From positions 124,001 to 188,000 of the forward strand of contig JAQGDQ010000015.1 in NCBI GenBank assembly GCA_030141605.1: a DNA stretch of 64,000 nucleotides, read 5' to 3'. The notes under the pieces were generated by a model, which was not told the origin of the DNA, did not search any database, and was given only the letters and a program-made list of their open reading frames with translations. Both the position numbers and the translations under genes were made by a program. The DNA is from Tubiluchus corallicola. Taxonomy: Eukaryota; Priapulida; Priapulimorpha; Priapulimorphida; Tubiluchidae. Below are positions 37,301-50,908 of the stretch, in pieces; within the stretch, counting starts at the first letter, position 1, and each line of letters starts with the position of its first letter.

Positions 37301-38928
37301 GCCAAGAAATTATCACACACAGATCAAGTCGTGGCAGTTCGTAGGCGGAAACCCAGCTTTTTTAGATTGTGCTTTAATTTCTTCAATAATTTTCTGTTGC
37401 TAATTGGAAACTAAGTAAAAGTTTTTATATTTGGCTTCGCATTCCTACACTTTCAGTCGAACGGCCTGTCTAATTTCTGTATCCTAGTGTAACACATTCC
37501 ACGGCTGTTTTTCAATAAGAACAGTCAAGATGACCGAAACCAAGCAAATCACGCATTCAATCCACAGTAAACTAATCTTTAGCGATACCGTCACAAGGTA
37601 TAAACTACGTAAAAGTGCTGTATGTGTAAACAAACATTCAAACAGTGTTGTGTACAGTGCATACAGCGTAAGCATTCTCCCCTTGTGACTTATGCCAAGT
37701 TTCATCTGTAATATGGCAATTTTCAACACCAGAGGCACAGGTGCAGGTCCATGCTTAATGGCGGCCTAGTCAAATGTTTGTTTTGTATATAATTTTATCC
37801 GAACTTTTGCCAAGGATTCTTAAACATGAAATTTTCATGAAGAATGAGGTATGTATTTGTATTCGCCACATAATCGTGAGTTATTCAAGCTCAACTTAAT
37901 TTTGGTGATATTCGCCCTTTAATGTGAAATCACCTTTGAAAAAGCTCGACATTATTTAGATGAAAAGGACACACGAAAGTTAAACTAAGGTCATCTACTG
38001 GTACATACATTACACAAGTTATAACCTGTACAACTTAAAAATACTGTAACCGTGACGTATGATCACAAGTACTTTTATGTAAGTAATATAGTTTGAGTAC
38101 ATGCACATTAAATACGAATACTGTATTTACACTAATAAACATTCCACAGCTTCCATTTATGATACATATTGGCGCAAGAACGCTACGTTTGTAATTTCAT
38201 TTAATTATATAACCATTGCAAAATTTTAAGCACATTCTTGATAATAGTAGATTTGACGATCTATTTCTGTTGCAGATATTCGAAATTTGATGTAAGAAAA
38301 AACACACTCAATACTACAATAATTTAAGAACATAACAAATAATTAGAAAATGCAATAAGCCAAGAAAAGAAATCACTGAGAACTTGAACAAATTCATATA
38401 TGAAGATTAAGTAAATTGACTTAAAAAGCTTCTGTTAGCTAATTAGGAAGTTAATTCTTAATTATCAATTAAGGCTGACTGCATGATGGTGCAGCGAGAA
38501 AATATGCAAGTACAGAACTTCGAGGCGTTCGAGCATTCATTATGAACTAGTTTGCTATTAAAACCTATAAATTAACTATACAAGACAATGTTGGGAAGTG
38601 CAAACATTTGTCTTGTTTATACAGGAGATGACAAGTATTTCAGGTGGCCATATGACCAATATCTCTGGCTGTTTCCAAGTGACATTGCTGATGAACCAGG
38701 TGGAATAGGAGAATAATTTTAGTATCATTATTACTGTAGTAGAAGCACCCAGAAAATTTCATACATTCTAGCCTCATACAATTCTACAATTAAATACAGC
38801 ATTTAAAGGTTTACATTTGAATGACATGCCGAAACAATAAGACAAATAATAATTCAGAATCTAAGATTCAAGGGGTCCAATTTTAATCTGCTTTTGAAGT
38901 GATGCATCACACAACATGCATTAAAGAG

Positions 38929-38953
38929 AGAGAGACAGAGGGATGGAAAGAAC

Positions 38954-38991
<38 letters not shown>
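38929..38991. repeat. (GA)n microsatellite
   Basis: A GAGA tract with one GGAAAGAACGG interruption. Confidence 0.95.
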
Positions 38992-38996
<5 letters not shown>

Positions 38997-39286
38997 GAAA
39001 TGTCCATAATAATTTTGATATTTGCAAGGCTACCACATTATTATGAGTAGTTAGACAACTTAATTCAAAATTTCTGATCAAATTTAGTTCTGTTATGAAA
39101 GAAGACTTGACATAATCAACGTTCTTAAGTACTTATCATACATTTCTAAAAATTACAATCATGTTTAAGTTATTGGTAATGCCGACAGACTTACCAAATG
39201 GAATAGCTATACGCTAAACTGGGTACCTTCAAACAGTTATCGCTCCACAAAATTTTTGTCACATGACAAATTTCAACAATTCTTAC

Positions 39287-39364
39287 TTGTACTGAACTTA
39301 GAAAGTCAATGCACGGTGTTTCAGCAAATCCATAACCCTGATCCAAGTAGTTTAATGCTTGTAT
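39287..39364 (-). other. Candidate internal exon of an unidentified minus-strand gene
   Basis: On the minus strand a 78-base segment is bounded by a strong acceptor (TTTTTTTCAG|ATAC) and donor (CAA|GTAAGAA). It is open in phase 0 as IQALNYLDQGYGFAETPCID plus six more residues. A possible next exon is 39195-39226 (VPSLAYSYSI). No family is recognised. It lies downstream of the ZRANB2 stop and polyadenylation signal, so it would belong to another transcript. Confidence 0.3.
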
Positions 39365-40161
39365 CTGAAAAAAATTGAAATATTAATAGCAAAAGTTTTT
39401 TCAATCCCTGACATATTAGTGCACCATATAAAATAATAGGCTAGCACATAAGTCCGTCAATGTAAATAAGATAAATATAAAAATGTTGTACATGTTTAGC
39501 ATTTTCACAATGTATGGGAAAGGTGTTGCATTCACGCTGCATTAGTAGCAATCTCATAATTGATAAAACTCCATTTAAAAAACAAAACAAGGATAAAGAT
39601 CTTCACATTAGAGCCTTATGTATGGTAATTAAAAAAACAATGGCAGAGTAAACAAGAACTTTGAGCAAAATGAAGCAAGGTATTAAAAGTGCTGTATAAA
39701 GCACAGTGCAAGTGCTAACATTAACAAGTTATTAAGTTACAGGTAATATGAAAACATTTGCAAAATATGATCTACAAAAGAAAGAGAAACAAATGAATGT
39801 ACAAATTTCATTGCATTTAGAGTTAAAGGAAGTTAGAAATTAAAATAATATGATTTTAACACGGATAAAAACAAACATACAAGTGCCCCAGCTAATTATG
39901 TCAAACGGCCATTTACAAAGTAGTGTGCAAGAAATTTGTAAAATAAATGATTTGATTTCTTTTAATAAAGTCCCAGAACGACACGTACCTTTTACTCAAA
40001 CCATGGCATGATTTTCTTGCAATATTAGTGAGCTTGACATGATAATTATTTAATTACTAAAAGATATTTTAAGCTGATTCAGTTTTATTTCCATATTTAT
40101 AAAAACATATTCTACAAAATGGGTGTTCTAATCCCGAGAATGTATCCCTCCTCCCTCCTGA

Positions 40162-43100
40162 CTACACAAGGTCAAACCTTAACCGTTCCCGTGTGCTGTC
40201 ATGTGACCGACTTCGCGACCTGTACGAACGACTTCGGCTGTCTGATCGACTTCGCGAACGCTTCCGTCTACGATTAGGTGATCTACAACACAAGCAACAA
40301 ATCATACCAAACCGTTAAAATACAACATAGAAAATTCACAAAGTAAGATAAATGTATTCAAGTATTAAATGCCTCAGTTTAGGAAAATGTTTCTCCTAGA
40401 CTCTCTACTGTTACCTGGACCTAGACCTTCCAAGATGGCGCTGACGTGAACCCGATCTTGACCTGCTTCTTGACCTTGAACTTGAGCTCGATGATGAACT
40501 GTAAAGCAAATGAAAAAAATTCAGCGAAAGGGGCAAATATCCCAAATTTAGACGTTCCTAACTCAAAAGCAAGTCTAAATCAACAGTAAATCAAATTACT
40601 GCTTGTGTGACAGGAAATTTTAGTTAACTAGTTATAATAATTATGTAACAAAGTAACTACCTTTATCTAAAACACTGTTGCATGAGTCTGCCAATTTAAT
40701 CCAAATAAAAAGTACCGTGCAACAAAAAAAATACAAGTGAAATAATGAATTAATCACTAATTCATACTCGCTGGTCGAAGAGTAGGAGGAAACTGAGCGT
40801 GACCATGATTTTTGTCTGTCTCTTTCATCACTTTTCTTCTTTACAGTTATATCATTATTGTCATCATCGTCATCTAATTTATACTTTGAAATATCTACGT
40901 TGTCATCCTAAAATAGCAAAATGTGCAACCATCAAGTCATCAACTCACAAAATAGCAACCAGCTTGAAAAAAGTGGACATATTTTTGCATTAGCTCGAAA
41001 AAGACATAAAACCAAAAAGATGGCAGGAATAAACCTTACGGGCACCTATTCACACCAAGGCCAGCGCCAGTATGACAACACTAAACACACACATGGATAA
41101 AGAAGGTAAATGGCTGTACTATTTCTGATAGCAGTTACTACTAGAGCACATATTTGTCTATTTTGCTGCAATGGCAATTTACTGTGTAAATGTTAACATG
41201 TAAAAGTAAAAACGAACAAATGAGGCCCCACTTTTTTAAACTGATTCTCAAGAAAATGAGAAAAGAGCCAGTTTTTTACAGCAGCTTTCATATTGAAGAT
41301 GTGATTCGAAACTCAAGTTATCTTTGCAAATTTTACATCAACATACTACAACACTTGAAAAAATATGCTGATATCTACTTTGTCACACTACAAGTAAACA
41401 AAGCACTTCAAGGTTTAATTAACATGCAATATTCCACAGACAGAGGGGGCAATATTTTTTTTAATAAAAATCCCGAGTCGTGAGGCTTTTATTATGACAG
41501 TGATCATTAACAATCAAATTTTTGCTACCTAATTCCAATTAATGAATGTCATACGGCTTAAATAAAACAAATATTATAAAAATATGTTACAAACTCTGTT
41601 TAATTGCAACCTTATAACCTGATAATTCTGAACAAAACATCTTACATCATCATCACTCTCCAACTTGTATTTGGACAAATCTCCATCTTCTTCGTCCTCC
41701 TCTTCTTCCTCATCAGGTTCTGACGGTTTGGCAATGATAGAGCGCTTTAGTATCTCTTCCTGAACTTCTGCCCGTTTTTGTTTTTTGATTCTCCCAAACT
41801 GCAAGAAAATTGATATTCAGGGTGTTGATGCCCTAACAACTTTTGTCGATCAGTTAAAATTTAAACAGTAAAATTTATATGTACGCCACATTCGAAGAAA
41901 ATTGAAATGGGAACACTAAACAAGTTCTACTGTCAGCAAAAGTAGCACAGATACATAAACAAAAATGTTAAAAGAAAAAAATTCTCAAATTAAACAAATT
42001 CAATTGTTACACTTATTCACTAAGTAATGTAATTTGTTAGTTAATTCCAATAACTTATGTTAATAATGTTTTAACTATGTCACACAAATTGGAAAAGTAA
42101 GAAGAGTCTCACCTAAATTTTGTAACAGATAATAACTGTTGAAATAGCTACATTTCATAGTCACCGCAGAAATTTAAATTTTTCGTTTTACATAGCACTA
42201 CTCAAAACCTGAGCTCTGCATACATTAAGATTACATGTAGAAATTGTAATGCAGATTTTTGAGCTGCATGTGAATTCACTCCTTTTGGACAAGTAACATG
42301 CATTAATATGGCATTATTATTTTTCTAATTAACAACTATTCGTTTTCAAATTTCTAATGCAATTACTGTACCTCATCATACATGTCTTCCTCGTCCGACT
42401 CGTGTCGATTATACTCAACATTTTCTCGTTCGTTAAATCCACCTCCTAAGCCGGTTCTCTCTTCAACCGGGCCAAACTTTGGAGCATTGCATACATTGCA
42501 ATCTTTTCTACGAGCCCAGTTCACATTGCCACACCTAAAAACATTTGTAAAATACTAAACTTCAAAAATTGATGCAATATGGGCAAAAACAGAACATTAA
42601 ACACACATGTTTGTACATATTCATTTAGATCACATGAAAAACAAGTAAATTAATAAGGCACGTAGAGTAAACACTAAAATGCTTTTACAATTATTACCAC
42701 AAGATGGTAGTTAAAGTTATGTGCTTTTGGTGGTTACACAATCATGTACTTTTTTTAACGAGAAACAGGCCATGAGCCCTGCTGGCAGCTTAAGCTTGAA
42801 TCTCTCTATTCACACAGAGTGAGGTATCAAGTGATTCCACATTGTTCAAAAAGTAGTAATACTATTTTAACTAAGCTTATTTTCACAAACCAGCTCTAAA
42901 GTACGCAGGCTTAATAAGAGGTAAAAATAACTAAATTCACCATCTGCTGCCTTAGCTAATTGCTAAGGTTACGAGTGATGCATTATGTCTGCTCTAAAAG
43001 ACCGACAACTAGCTAAAGTGTGTGTAGTAGGTTCCACAGATCTCTTGGACAATACTGTGTAGAGACAACAATGCCACTTCATTATACCACTACACTTTGT

Positions 43101-46100
43101 TGCATTTTCTTTCAAAATTTCCACATAGAAAATATGCCATACAAAGCAATTCACTGTTCTAAATAACTTTGCTTTGGTCTAAATGTTTAAAAATACTTTG
43201 AACATTGCCAATCGTCAGCACTAAAAAGACCACGACTTTTCTCTGCCATGGCTTTCCCGATCTCTATTCCAGCTTTCTTTAGTTTTGGTCCAGCAATTGG
43301 CTTCTCTGTAAGATTCAGAAGTAAGATTCAGACTAATTACAAACAACTACATGCCTGAAAATGTAAATAAAATTAAATCTCATGTATACAAATTTATACA
43401 TGTTACATTAAAAGGCAATAAATTAATGTATAGCACCAAATAAAATTCAACACTATTTTACAGAAGTTTCTTTTATTTTCACAATTAGTTTCTATGCTTA
43501 CAAACTTGTGCGGGACAAAGCAGTTTTAAATATTTAGTTATTGCAAAATAAATGAAGATAATGTCTTCAGCGCATGGTTACGTTACAAAGTGAATGCGAC
43601 CATTTTCAGTAGTGATTATGAATATGATTAAGACAATAATCACCTCAGAGCTCAAGAACATGCTGAAATAGGTGAAATTTTGTACATGTATTACATTTTT
43701 CTGTAAAATTAATGTAAAATTATACAGCTGTTATTAAACATTTATTTAAAATTAAAAAAAAATTAAAGTCATTAAAATCGAAATTAGTAGAAATTAAAAT
43801 CTAGTAACTATAATCCACATTTTTTATTATTGTGAATATAATTTAAACAGCAGTTGAACATGTGATTATCAATAACTGTAACTACTATGATTCTCTCAAA
43901 GTTCTGCAGACTGAAACACGGTCAACATATTAAAGAAAAAAATCAGAAATTCTGAAGGAGGGAAAGGAAAATAAAAAATACAAATAAAAGACAGACTAAA
44001 AAGCCACAGTTACGGCTCTGCCAATGAGGAAACAAATGTAACGTAAAGATAGACTTGAGTAGCATAATGTAAAAATATCAAACACAAGTATTGCCGGGAT
44101 TTCTTACAAAGGGCCATATTCCCAATGTAAACGTCATAACACAATACATAAATACCATTAAGTTACTTCAAACACCAATGATTTTCTGTTCTGTCTGTTT
44201 TAGAAAATGTTTCATTTAGAATTTAGTACATGTCAAACAATAAGGTTATGTATTTTACGTGAAAGATTTTAACCGAAATACATGCATTACTATCAACCAT
44301 TCCCTTAAAGCTTAAAGCAACATTAAAACGAACTCATTAACACATATGTAGCACAAATAGCCTTCTATTATTCAGAGTTACCTGCACCACATCTGTTGCA
44401 TGTTGATCTGCGAGCAAAATTGACATTACCACACCTGCAAAATAGAACTAAAAATTGAGCAAAATGGTAAAGAGAAATTCCTGATTAAAACTTGTTGCCT
44501 GGTTGACTCCACAGCTACCTTTATAAGCAGAAATTATTTGGAATATAGTTAATAGTTGATTTAACAACTTAGATACCAACTTAGTTTTATCTTACCAGTT
44601 CTGCTGTTTTGGCATAACTGTTTTGGCTTAGAATGTAGTAGCAAAATCTAACTTACAAATAACTGAAATCTGCAATCTTGATTCGGATGATATAGACTAG
44701 CAAAGATTAAGATTTTTTTGTATGGGCTAGAAAAAAATGGCTGAATGTACAGGGAGTGCATATCTAATAGACTTTTGCACTCAAATCAAAGATCTCTTGA
44801 AAGGTGAAAGGGTGTATTTGAAACTCAAAAGAACTGAGACCCGTGACATTCGTGCCTGGTAGATGTGGCAGATGTTACATGTTGCATAAAGAAGCATGAG
44901 AAAGTCCAAAGTTTTGACAGGGTTGACTTATAGCTAGTGTTACAAAAATAGCTTTCATACAGAAGCTGGCTCAGAGTCACACAGACAGTGCACTCAGCCA
45001 ATAGTTCAGAGAAATTTTGAATTAGACATACAGTCAAATTCTTTGTCTTTAATGTGAGTTTATGTCACGCTAATATTTAGACATATTTTCATTTACAATT
45101 TCCCATAATAAATAATACTGAAATTAAATAAAAAACAATATTTATAAGGAAACCTCTCAAACTGAAAGACAAAGTATCTTTTTGTACATTAAAAGAATAC
45201 GAAATCTGGTATTATTTCAATATACAATCAAACGTATGAACATCAATACACTAATAACTTGTCTGTTTAAAACTGATATATTTACACACAATAAATTGAT
45301 TATACATAGCCGGTTGAAAGAAAAATGCATGAGCTTAACAACCATGTTATCGAAAATAAACCAGAGAAAAAGTTTTATTGCAAAATTAACATAGAATTCA
45401 AGAATGAAATTACGTGCTGTTCATAAGGTTTGCATGCATCATAAACCATTAAATATATTATAAATTTTTCAATTATTTGCAATGAAAGACTATAGAAACT
45501 TTACAATACAATCACATATTTTCTGTTTAGAAACCTAACTCTACAAAAAGCTTTATCTAAAAAAGGACACTTTTCAGCAGTCTACAAAATGTTTTCTAAA
45601 CAGGAAATTATTATTTAACGTAAAAAGGTAAATCATGTGTAATCAGAAATGCATACAGTTTAAAAATCTTGCAATTAAAATTCAGTACTTTATCAGATTA
45701 ATTTCAACACTTTTCCAAACTGTGATGGAGAAAGGTGGCTTTTAAATGTTTCCTTACCCAATGAGATGAAGGCAGCCCTTTTTAATGGCATTTCAATATG
45801 GTTTTTCAGTGCAACTTTTTTATTTTGTTGGTACATATGATTCAACAGTTCTTTGATTAATCGAATAAAGAACCTTGGATTGGAAGCAGGTTTTGATGGC
45901 AGTTGCTTCGTATATTGATTCAACCAATAAGCAATACGCATGGCACTTGCTTGAATGTTAGCTCTTATAGCTAACAGTGAGTTAATCTGACTATCAACAT
46001 TAATAATGCTGCTTTTAAGGCATACTATGCTTTTCATTCGCTTTTTCAAAGCCACACCTGGATTTAAAACTGAATTGATGCAAGATACGTTGCCTCCTGT

Positions 46101-49100
46101 ATTTTTAGGCCCTTCACTGCCTTTCAAATGTATTTGCAGAGTAGTAGCATTTAGAGCAATACCGCAGTAAACAACGGGACCATTCTCTACGAAGGAAACC
46201 TTTCCAATGTACTTATGGTAATATGGAAAATTTGTTAGCAACTTGTCCAAGGCAATCATGCAGTTGTAATCTTCAAAACCACGTATCATCAATTCAAGAA
46301 AGTAGTGTGCATGAGAAAGTGACGATGTGACAAACAGATAGTCATCTACCTGCCGCATAAGCAACTCCTTTTCATTGTCTATCCAGCTGAAATACTCATT
46401 TTCCATTGCACCGTAATATATATCACAAAGAATGCTAGAAATGATTGATCCTTGACATATTCCATGAAGCTATGTGTAGTATTTGCCACTATGCTTAACA
46501 ATAACATTATCCAAGTGTTTAAAAATGATGTTTTGTAATTCTTCTTTACTAATTAAACGTACTCCATTTGTTAAGCTATAGATACCAGTCCTACCCCTTG
46601 ATTGCTCCTGGTCTACAATGTGAAAAATATCAAACCCAGTCAAACTGTCAGTTACGGTCTGTTTTACCTCCATATGTTCTCCATTTAAACTGAATCGCCT
46701 GTATTCCCAGATAAAGTATTGTTCAGACTGCAAAGTTTTCATCACTATACTATACAGCTTTCTTCTCAACATTGAATCAAAGCATTTAGCAATGTCTGTC
46801 TTCACAACATACAGACGTCTACTGTCTTGTCGCTGTGTGTAATTAGTGTAGAATTCTAGCCAATGCCGATGAATATCATCGAAACCTTGTACTGCAAACT
46901 TACACACCCATGGCTGTCTATTCATTTCATATGTGAGAACAACTTTGACACTTGACAAAAGTTTTGCGACTGGTAACTTATATGCATTACCAAGCTGATC
47001 ATTCGTATTCCAGTTAAAGATCGGACGCAAGGAACTCTTCTTAGGCAAAAATCTCAAATGAGCAACTCCAAGGGCATGCCCAGAAGACAGCAATGCCACA
47101 ACTTCTTCTTCAATAATGTTTCTTAAGTTACTGGAACAATAGTCAGTAACAGCAATCTTACTTATTTCTGTCCACCTTTGTGTTGTATAATAACGAACTT
47201 TGTGAGCCACAGAGCTACAGTCAGTAATGTAGAAACATGATTTCAGTGTAGAAACAACTACATTGTTGAAAAGCCACCAAACCACTCTGGCAATTATAGC
47301 TGCTTTTTCTTCATGCACATCTGCAATTGCATTTAGCCATTTGCAATGATTAACTCTGAATTTCAACATCATCTGTCCAAGTGTCATACTTTGGCCTTTA
47401 TGCATTCTAACAAATTTAGTTGCTGCACGAATAAATACTTTGTGATTATGCTTTGTGCCGAGCAATTTCAGGGGTACCACTTTCCGAATAATGCCGCAAA
47501 TAAACGATGAAACAAATTTGGAGTTCACATGTGCATTCAAAAGATTAATCAAATATGCATTTGACTTTGCTTCGTTCTCATTAGACTCACTGTAAGCAGT
47601 TGGCGTTGTACAAAAATGATTTTCACTGTATGTGTTCACTTCACGATCTGAAGTATGCACTACTATGTTTTCAGCTTCATTATTGTCGATGTTCATGATT
47701 AAATCTACTACATCATCTTTGGCTTTTTCTTCAGCTTTCTCCGGGAAAAGATAAATCTTTTGTTTGAAATAGTGGTTGCAAATACATGCCACATTGCATT
47801 TCCTACAGTTTTTCAACAACTGTGAAAAAAGTTCTATAACTGGTTCGGGTTTGCTTAACAAAAGCAGCTGTAAGTGACTGTCAATAACATGCTGAGGTAC
47901 AACTTTGGCTGTCTGTCTTAAATTTCTGAAGCCTTTGTTCAAATCCACACTGAAAATAGATTTCAAAAGACCAGCAACTGTTTTATCAGGTAGCTCACTA
48001 AACAGTAATGCACGACTTTTACCCACATATTGACCCGTATACATTATGGTGTTCTTTTTAATACTTAAAAAGGGACAGTAAGGTCTAGCAGGAAAAGAAT
48101 CTTGTTCCACAGTTTTAGCTTTTTCAACCTTGTGACAGTTCCATCTTTTGCCACTTCTTCTAGTTTTCTTTTTCACCAAATCAGTGACAGAAGCTGCTTT
48201 TTTCTCTTTTCTCGTATCACATTGTGACAGCACTTTATGTACAGAATTTTCTAAATACTTTCTAGCCCCTTTTCTGAAGATACATTTTCTAGTAGTCTGA
48301 AGACCCTGAATGGAATGCACATTGCCTTTTGCATATTTGGAAAGCTCTTCCTCTGCTTCTCTTCCAGACGTGGAACACTCAACCAAAGATCTTGACATAG
48401 ACATGACATTAACTGAATCGGATCTCCTCCCAAAACTTTTCCAATCAAGCCATTTATAATAAAATGAAGAACCAAAGACCTGTATGTAGCACGATGGTGG
48501 TACACAAATGAATATATCTGCGTACTCCAACAAATGCATCATTAATTGGTCACCTATTTTCTTATGTAATTTTTTCATTGTGGAAGATTTGGCATACGTT
48601 TCAGACATGTTTGTATTCTGATTACCGACATCACTGCCTTGAACAAGCAAGTTTTTCGTACATCGGCGACTGAGCAATCTAGTTATAACAGTGTGCACTA
48701 AATCATTCGTAGTCATTGTCTGTTGCAAACTTATGTTTGTTAAACTGGGAATTGTAGAAACTAAAACAAATAGATGACTTAATAGATCTTTCAGTTTACT
48801 GCAGGTCTTTCCATGGTAAAAATGCTGATCATCAAGTCTTGTGTCTAGATAATGCAAGTACGAAAGAAGTGGCTCAATTCTGTATTGTATAGTCATTGTG
48901 GCATTCTTCCAGTTAACTTTTGTAGTTTACTCTAGTCAGTAGCAGAGTGGAACAGCATTTGAGAAACTAAATTCAGAAAAAAATTAAGTCAATTGAACTT
49001 TTAACACTTTTTGGAAGAGAAAACAGTAGCAAAAAAGTCCCTACTCAGTATCCCATGTCTGAAAACATACTCCAGACAAAAAATATTATTTACCCCCAAA

Positions 49101-50772
49101 TGTTTTCTTACCGGTCCACTTTTAGATTCTTTCGTTGAACCTGTGGCTATGCAGCACTGCACAGCAAAGAACAACAGCTATATGGTAAGTATCAGCAAGT
49201 ATTGAAAATGTCAGACAAGGCCCGCCCATTGGACCGGTTCTATGCGGTATTTCAATGAATAATATTACAGACATAAAAAGTCACCCTGTTAGTATGTTAG
49301 GTCCATATTTACAGATAGGTATGCTGTTATACGTAGACATTGTATTATCTGCTAACAGTGCAAAAATGGTAACAAAGCTGTTGAGAATTTTAGAGAAACA
49401 GAAACGCAAAAAAATGTTGTCATTTAATTAAAAAACAAAGCATGTGACTAATATGACAAAAAAACAAAATACAAAAGAATTAGTACTGAATGTAAAGATT
49501 GGACAAATAAAAACGAATATAAATATCTGGGGGACTGGTTTAACACTAAAAATAATTGTCATCAGATATTTGAAAAAAGAAGCGGGAAAATGAAATTTAT
49601 AATATCTGAGATATTGGCTATTGGTAGTGAAACAAAAGTAAGTTCTTCTGTACCAGCAGTACGTTTAATTATATACAAAAAAAATGGTTGTTCCATCTAT
49701 AACAAATAATAGCAAAACCTGGACTAAGCTCACTCAAACAGAAGTAGATATGTTAGAGAGCATTCAGAGAGACATGTTATGAAAAATCTTGTGCCAAGAA
49801 ACAGAACGCATCCTGGAGAATGCTAGCTGAAATGCAGACATGGGCTATGATATGTAGAATAGAATGTAAAAAATAAATGTACTATCACTTATTATTATAC
49901 AATTTAATGAATTCAAATGATAAAGGTTGGCTAAGCAGGTTTTAAGAGTAAAAATAAGTAACAGTTTTAATAAATATTGGTATTCTGAAATTAAAGATAT
50001 TATGATTAAATACAAAAATGTCCCAAATGTAGTTGATATAAATTCAGTGAAAAAGTCTAAATGGAAGAAATAACTTACATAAAATGTGAAATTAATTTGT
50101 TTAGTAAAATGAGCTTAAAATTAGAACAGAGAACATGAAAAAATTAAGATTTCTAAAAAGCAACAGTTTTCAAAGGCAAGAATATATGTTAAAAATAAAA
50201 TGTTGTTTAAACGAGATAAGAGAAATTACAGCCATAAGGTTAAACATGATTGATTGATCTAAAAGTAAATTTTAAAAATTTGTATAAAGAAGACTTGAAA
50301 TTCTCATTCGTCATTCGTCATTTTCCAAATGATACTACAGAACACATGTTTGAACGTAAGTCAATATACGTTAATAAATGGGGATCATCTATGCAAGATA
50401 TTAGTGATATCCACTATTTATTATTATCCATTTAATATTAGTGATAAATTAAGTTCGATTGTATATCACAGAGCTCACGCAGCTAAAAGTGTAATGAAAG
50501 ACGAGTAAACAGTAGTAGTAATTGTAGGTAGGTGGAAAAGAAGAAATTTATGTGTACAAAATACGTGTTTTTGATCTTGCAAACAGGCACTTTTTATTGA
50601 TGTCAGTTTGCTCGCCGATTTGGTGAAGAGGATCGAGTATATCGTTACGTTACTGCACGTACGCCAGCCAGCTTATTGTTTTGTGGTACACTTACAATGG
50701 ATCAGTACAAATCCAATCTCCATCAGAACCTTTAAAGTTTGGCTTGAAAACTTCTGTAACTTTATCAGCCAT
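40162..50772 (-). CDS. ZRANB2: ZRANB2, zinc-finger Ran-binding-domain splicing factor (eight exons)
   Basis: ZRANB2 is a nuclear SR-like protein whose two RanBP2-type fingers bind single-stranded RNA at 5' splice sites. Exons on the minus strand: 50696-50772, 44382-44434, 43197-43305, 42372-42534, 41646-41798, 40768-40907, 40415-40498 and 40162-40282. All borders are GT-AG with matching phases, giving 299 residues. Finger 1 spans exons 1-2: GSDGDWICTDPLCGNVNFAR, then RSTCNRCG. Finger 2 spans exons 3-4: SADDWQCSKCGNVNWARRKD, then CNVCNAPK. A GGGFNERENVEY block, an acidic stretch (EEEEEDEED; DDDDDNND) and a C-terminal Arg/Ser domain follow. This is the vertebrate layout at slightly shorter length. 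Intron 1 is 6.3 kb and contains a complete TERT reading frame and a LINE remnant. The start is the ATG at 50772, which opens finger 1 at the expected distance. Confidence 0.93.
45693..48896 (-). CDS. TERT: Telomerase reverse transcriptase, intronless, with one in-frame TAG
   Basis: TERT adds telomeric DNA using its RNA template. A single frame of 1,068 codons is open except for TAG at codon 809 (46470-46472). Landmarks in order: TEN domain with NDLVHTVITRLL and PPSCYIQVFG (about residues 132-142); RNA-binding domain with KFVRMHKGQSMTLGQMMLKF and motif T (NVVVSTLKSCFYITD); motif 1 HLRFLPKKSSLRPIFNW; motif A LYVVKTDIAKCFDSM with Asp701; motif B' HGICQGSIISSILC; motif C RQVDDYLFV with Asp851 and Asp852; and a C-terminal extension ending FGKVLKLI. 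All three catalytic Asp residues are intact. The stop sits six codons before GICQGS, where human TERT has Gln (CAG to TAG would explain it). The gene lies wholly inside ZRANB2 intron 1, same strand. No poly-A tract or target duplication marks it as a recent retrocopy. Identity is very sure; whether it is functional is open. Confidence 0.9.
49215..50450 (+). mobile_element. Decayed LINE fragment (reverse transcriptase end to C-terminal finger)
   Basis: Degenerate frames read RQGPPIGPVLCGISMNN-like sequence, LLYVDIVLSANSAK (the catalytic pair degraded to V-D-I), EYKYLGDWFNTKNNCHQIF and SKTWTKLTQTEVDMLESIQR. Near 50320 comes RHFPNDTTEHMFERKS, a damaged zinc finger. Order and motifs match the better preserved copy at 54950-56330. 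It carries many stops and shifts. It lies between ZRANB2 exon 1 and TERT, opposite in strand to both. Confidence 0.65.
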
Positions 50773-50908
50773 TTTGTCGAGTAACGCTAACCAACGATCA
50801 CCAATCAATTATCGCGGCATCTATTATTCCAAAACATGTTTAACGATTAAGTTCATAGCATAGTTGCAAAACATTTGCTCATAGATTTATATTCATAACA
50901 GTTTATAG

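Larger units (their letters stand above)
34354..40161. other. Intergenic stretch between two convergent genes
   Basis: This contains the 3' UTRs of the FHL gene (from the left) and ZRANB2 (from the right; a minus-strand AATAAA lies near 40090). No known gene is recognised. Open frames at 35514-35708, 36642-36887 and 37484-37738 have no family features. A GA microsatellite lies at 38929-38991. Two exon-like minus-strand segments near 39.2-39.4 kb are listed separately. Confidence 0.45.

Noticed and set aside
36435-37738. Several 60-85 codon frames on both strands
   Set aside because: No domain, no splice borders and no agreement between neighbours; treated as chance open frames.
41190-41483. 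97-codon plus-strand frame inside a ZRANB2 intron
   Set aside because: No start context, no domain and opposite strand; its composition is that of random AT-rich sequence.
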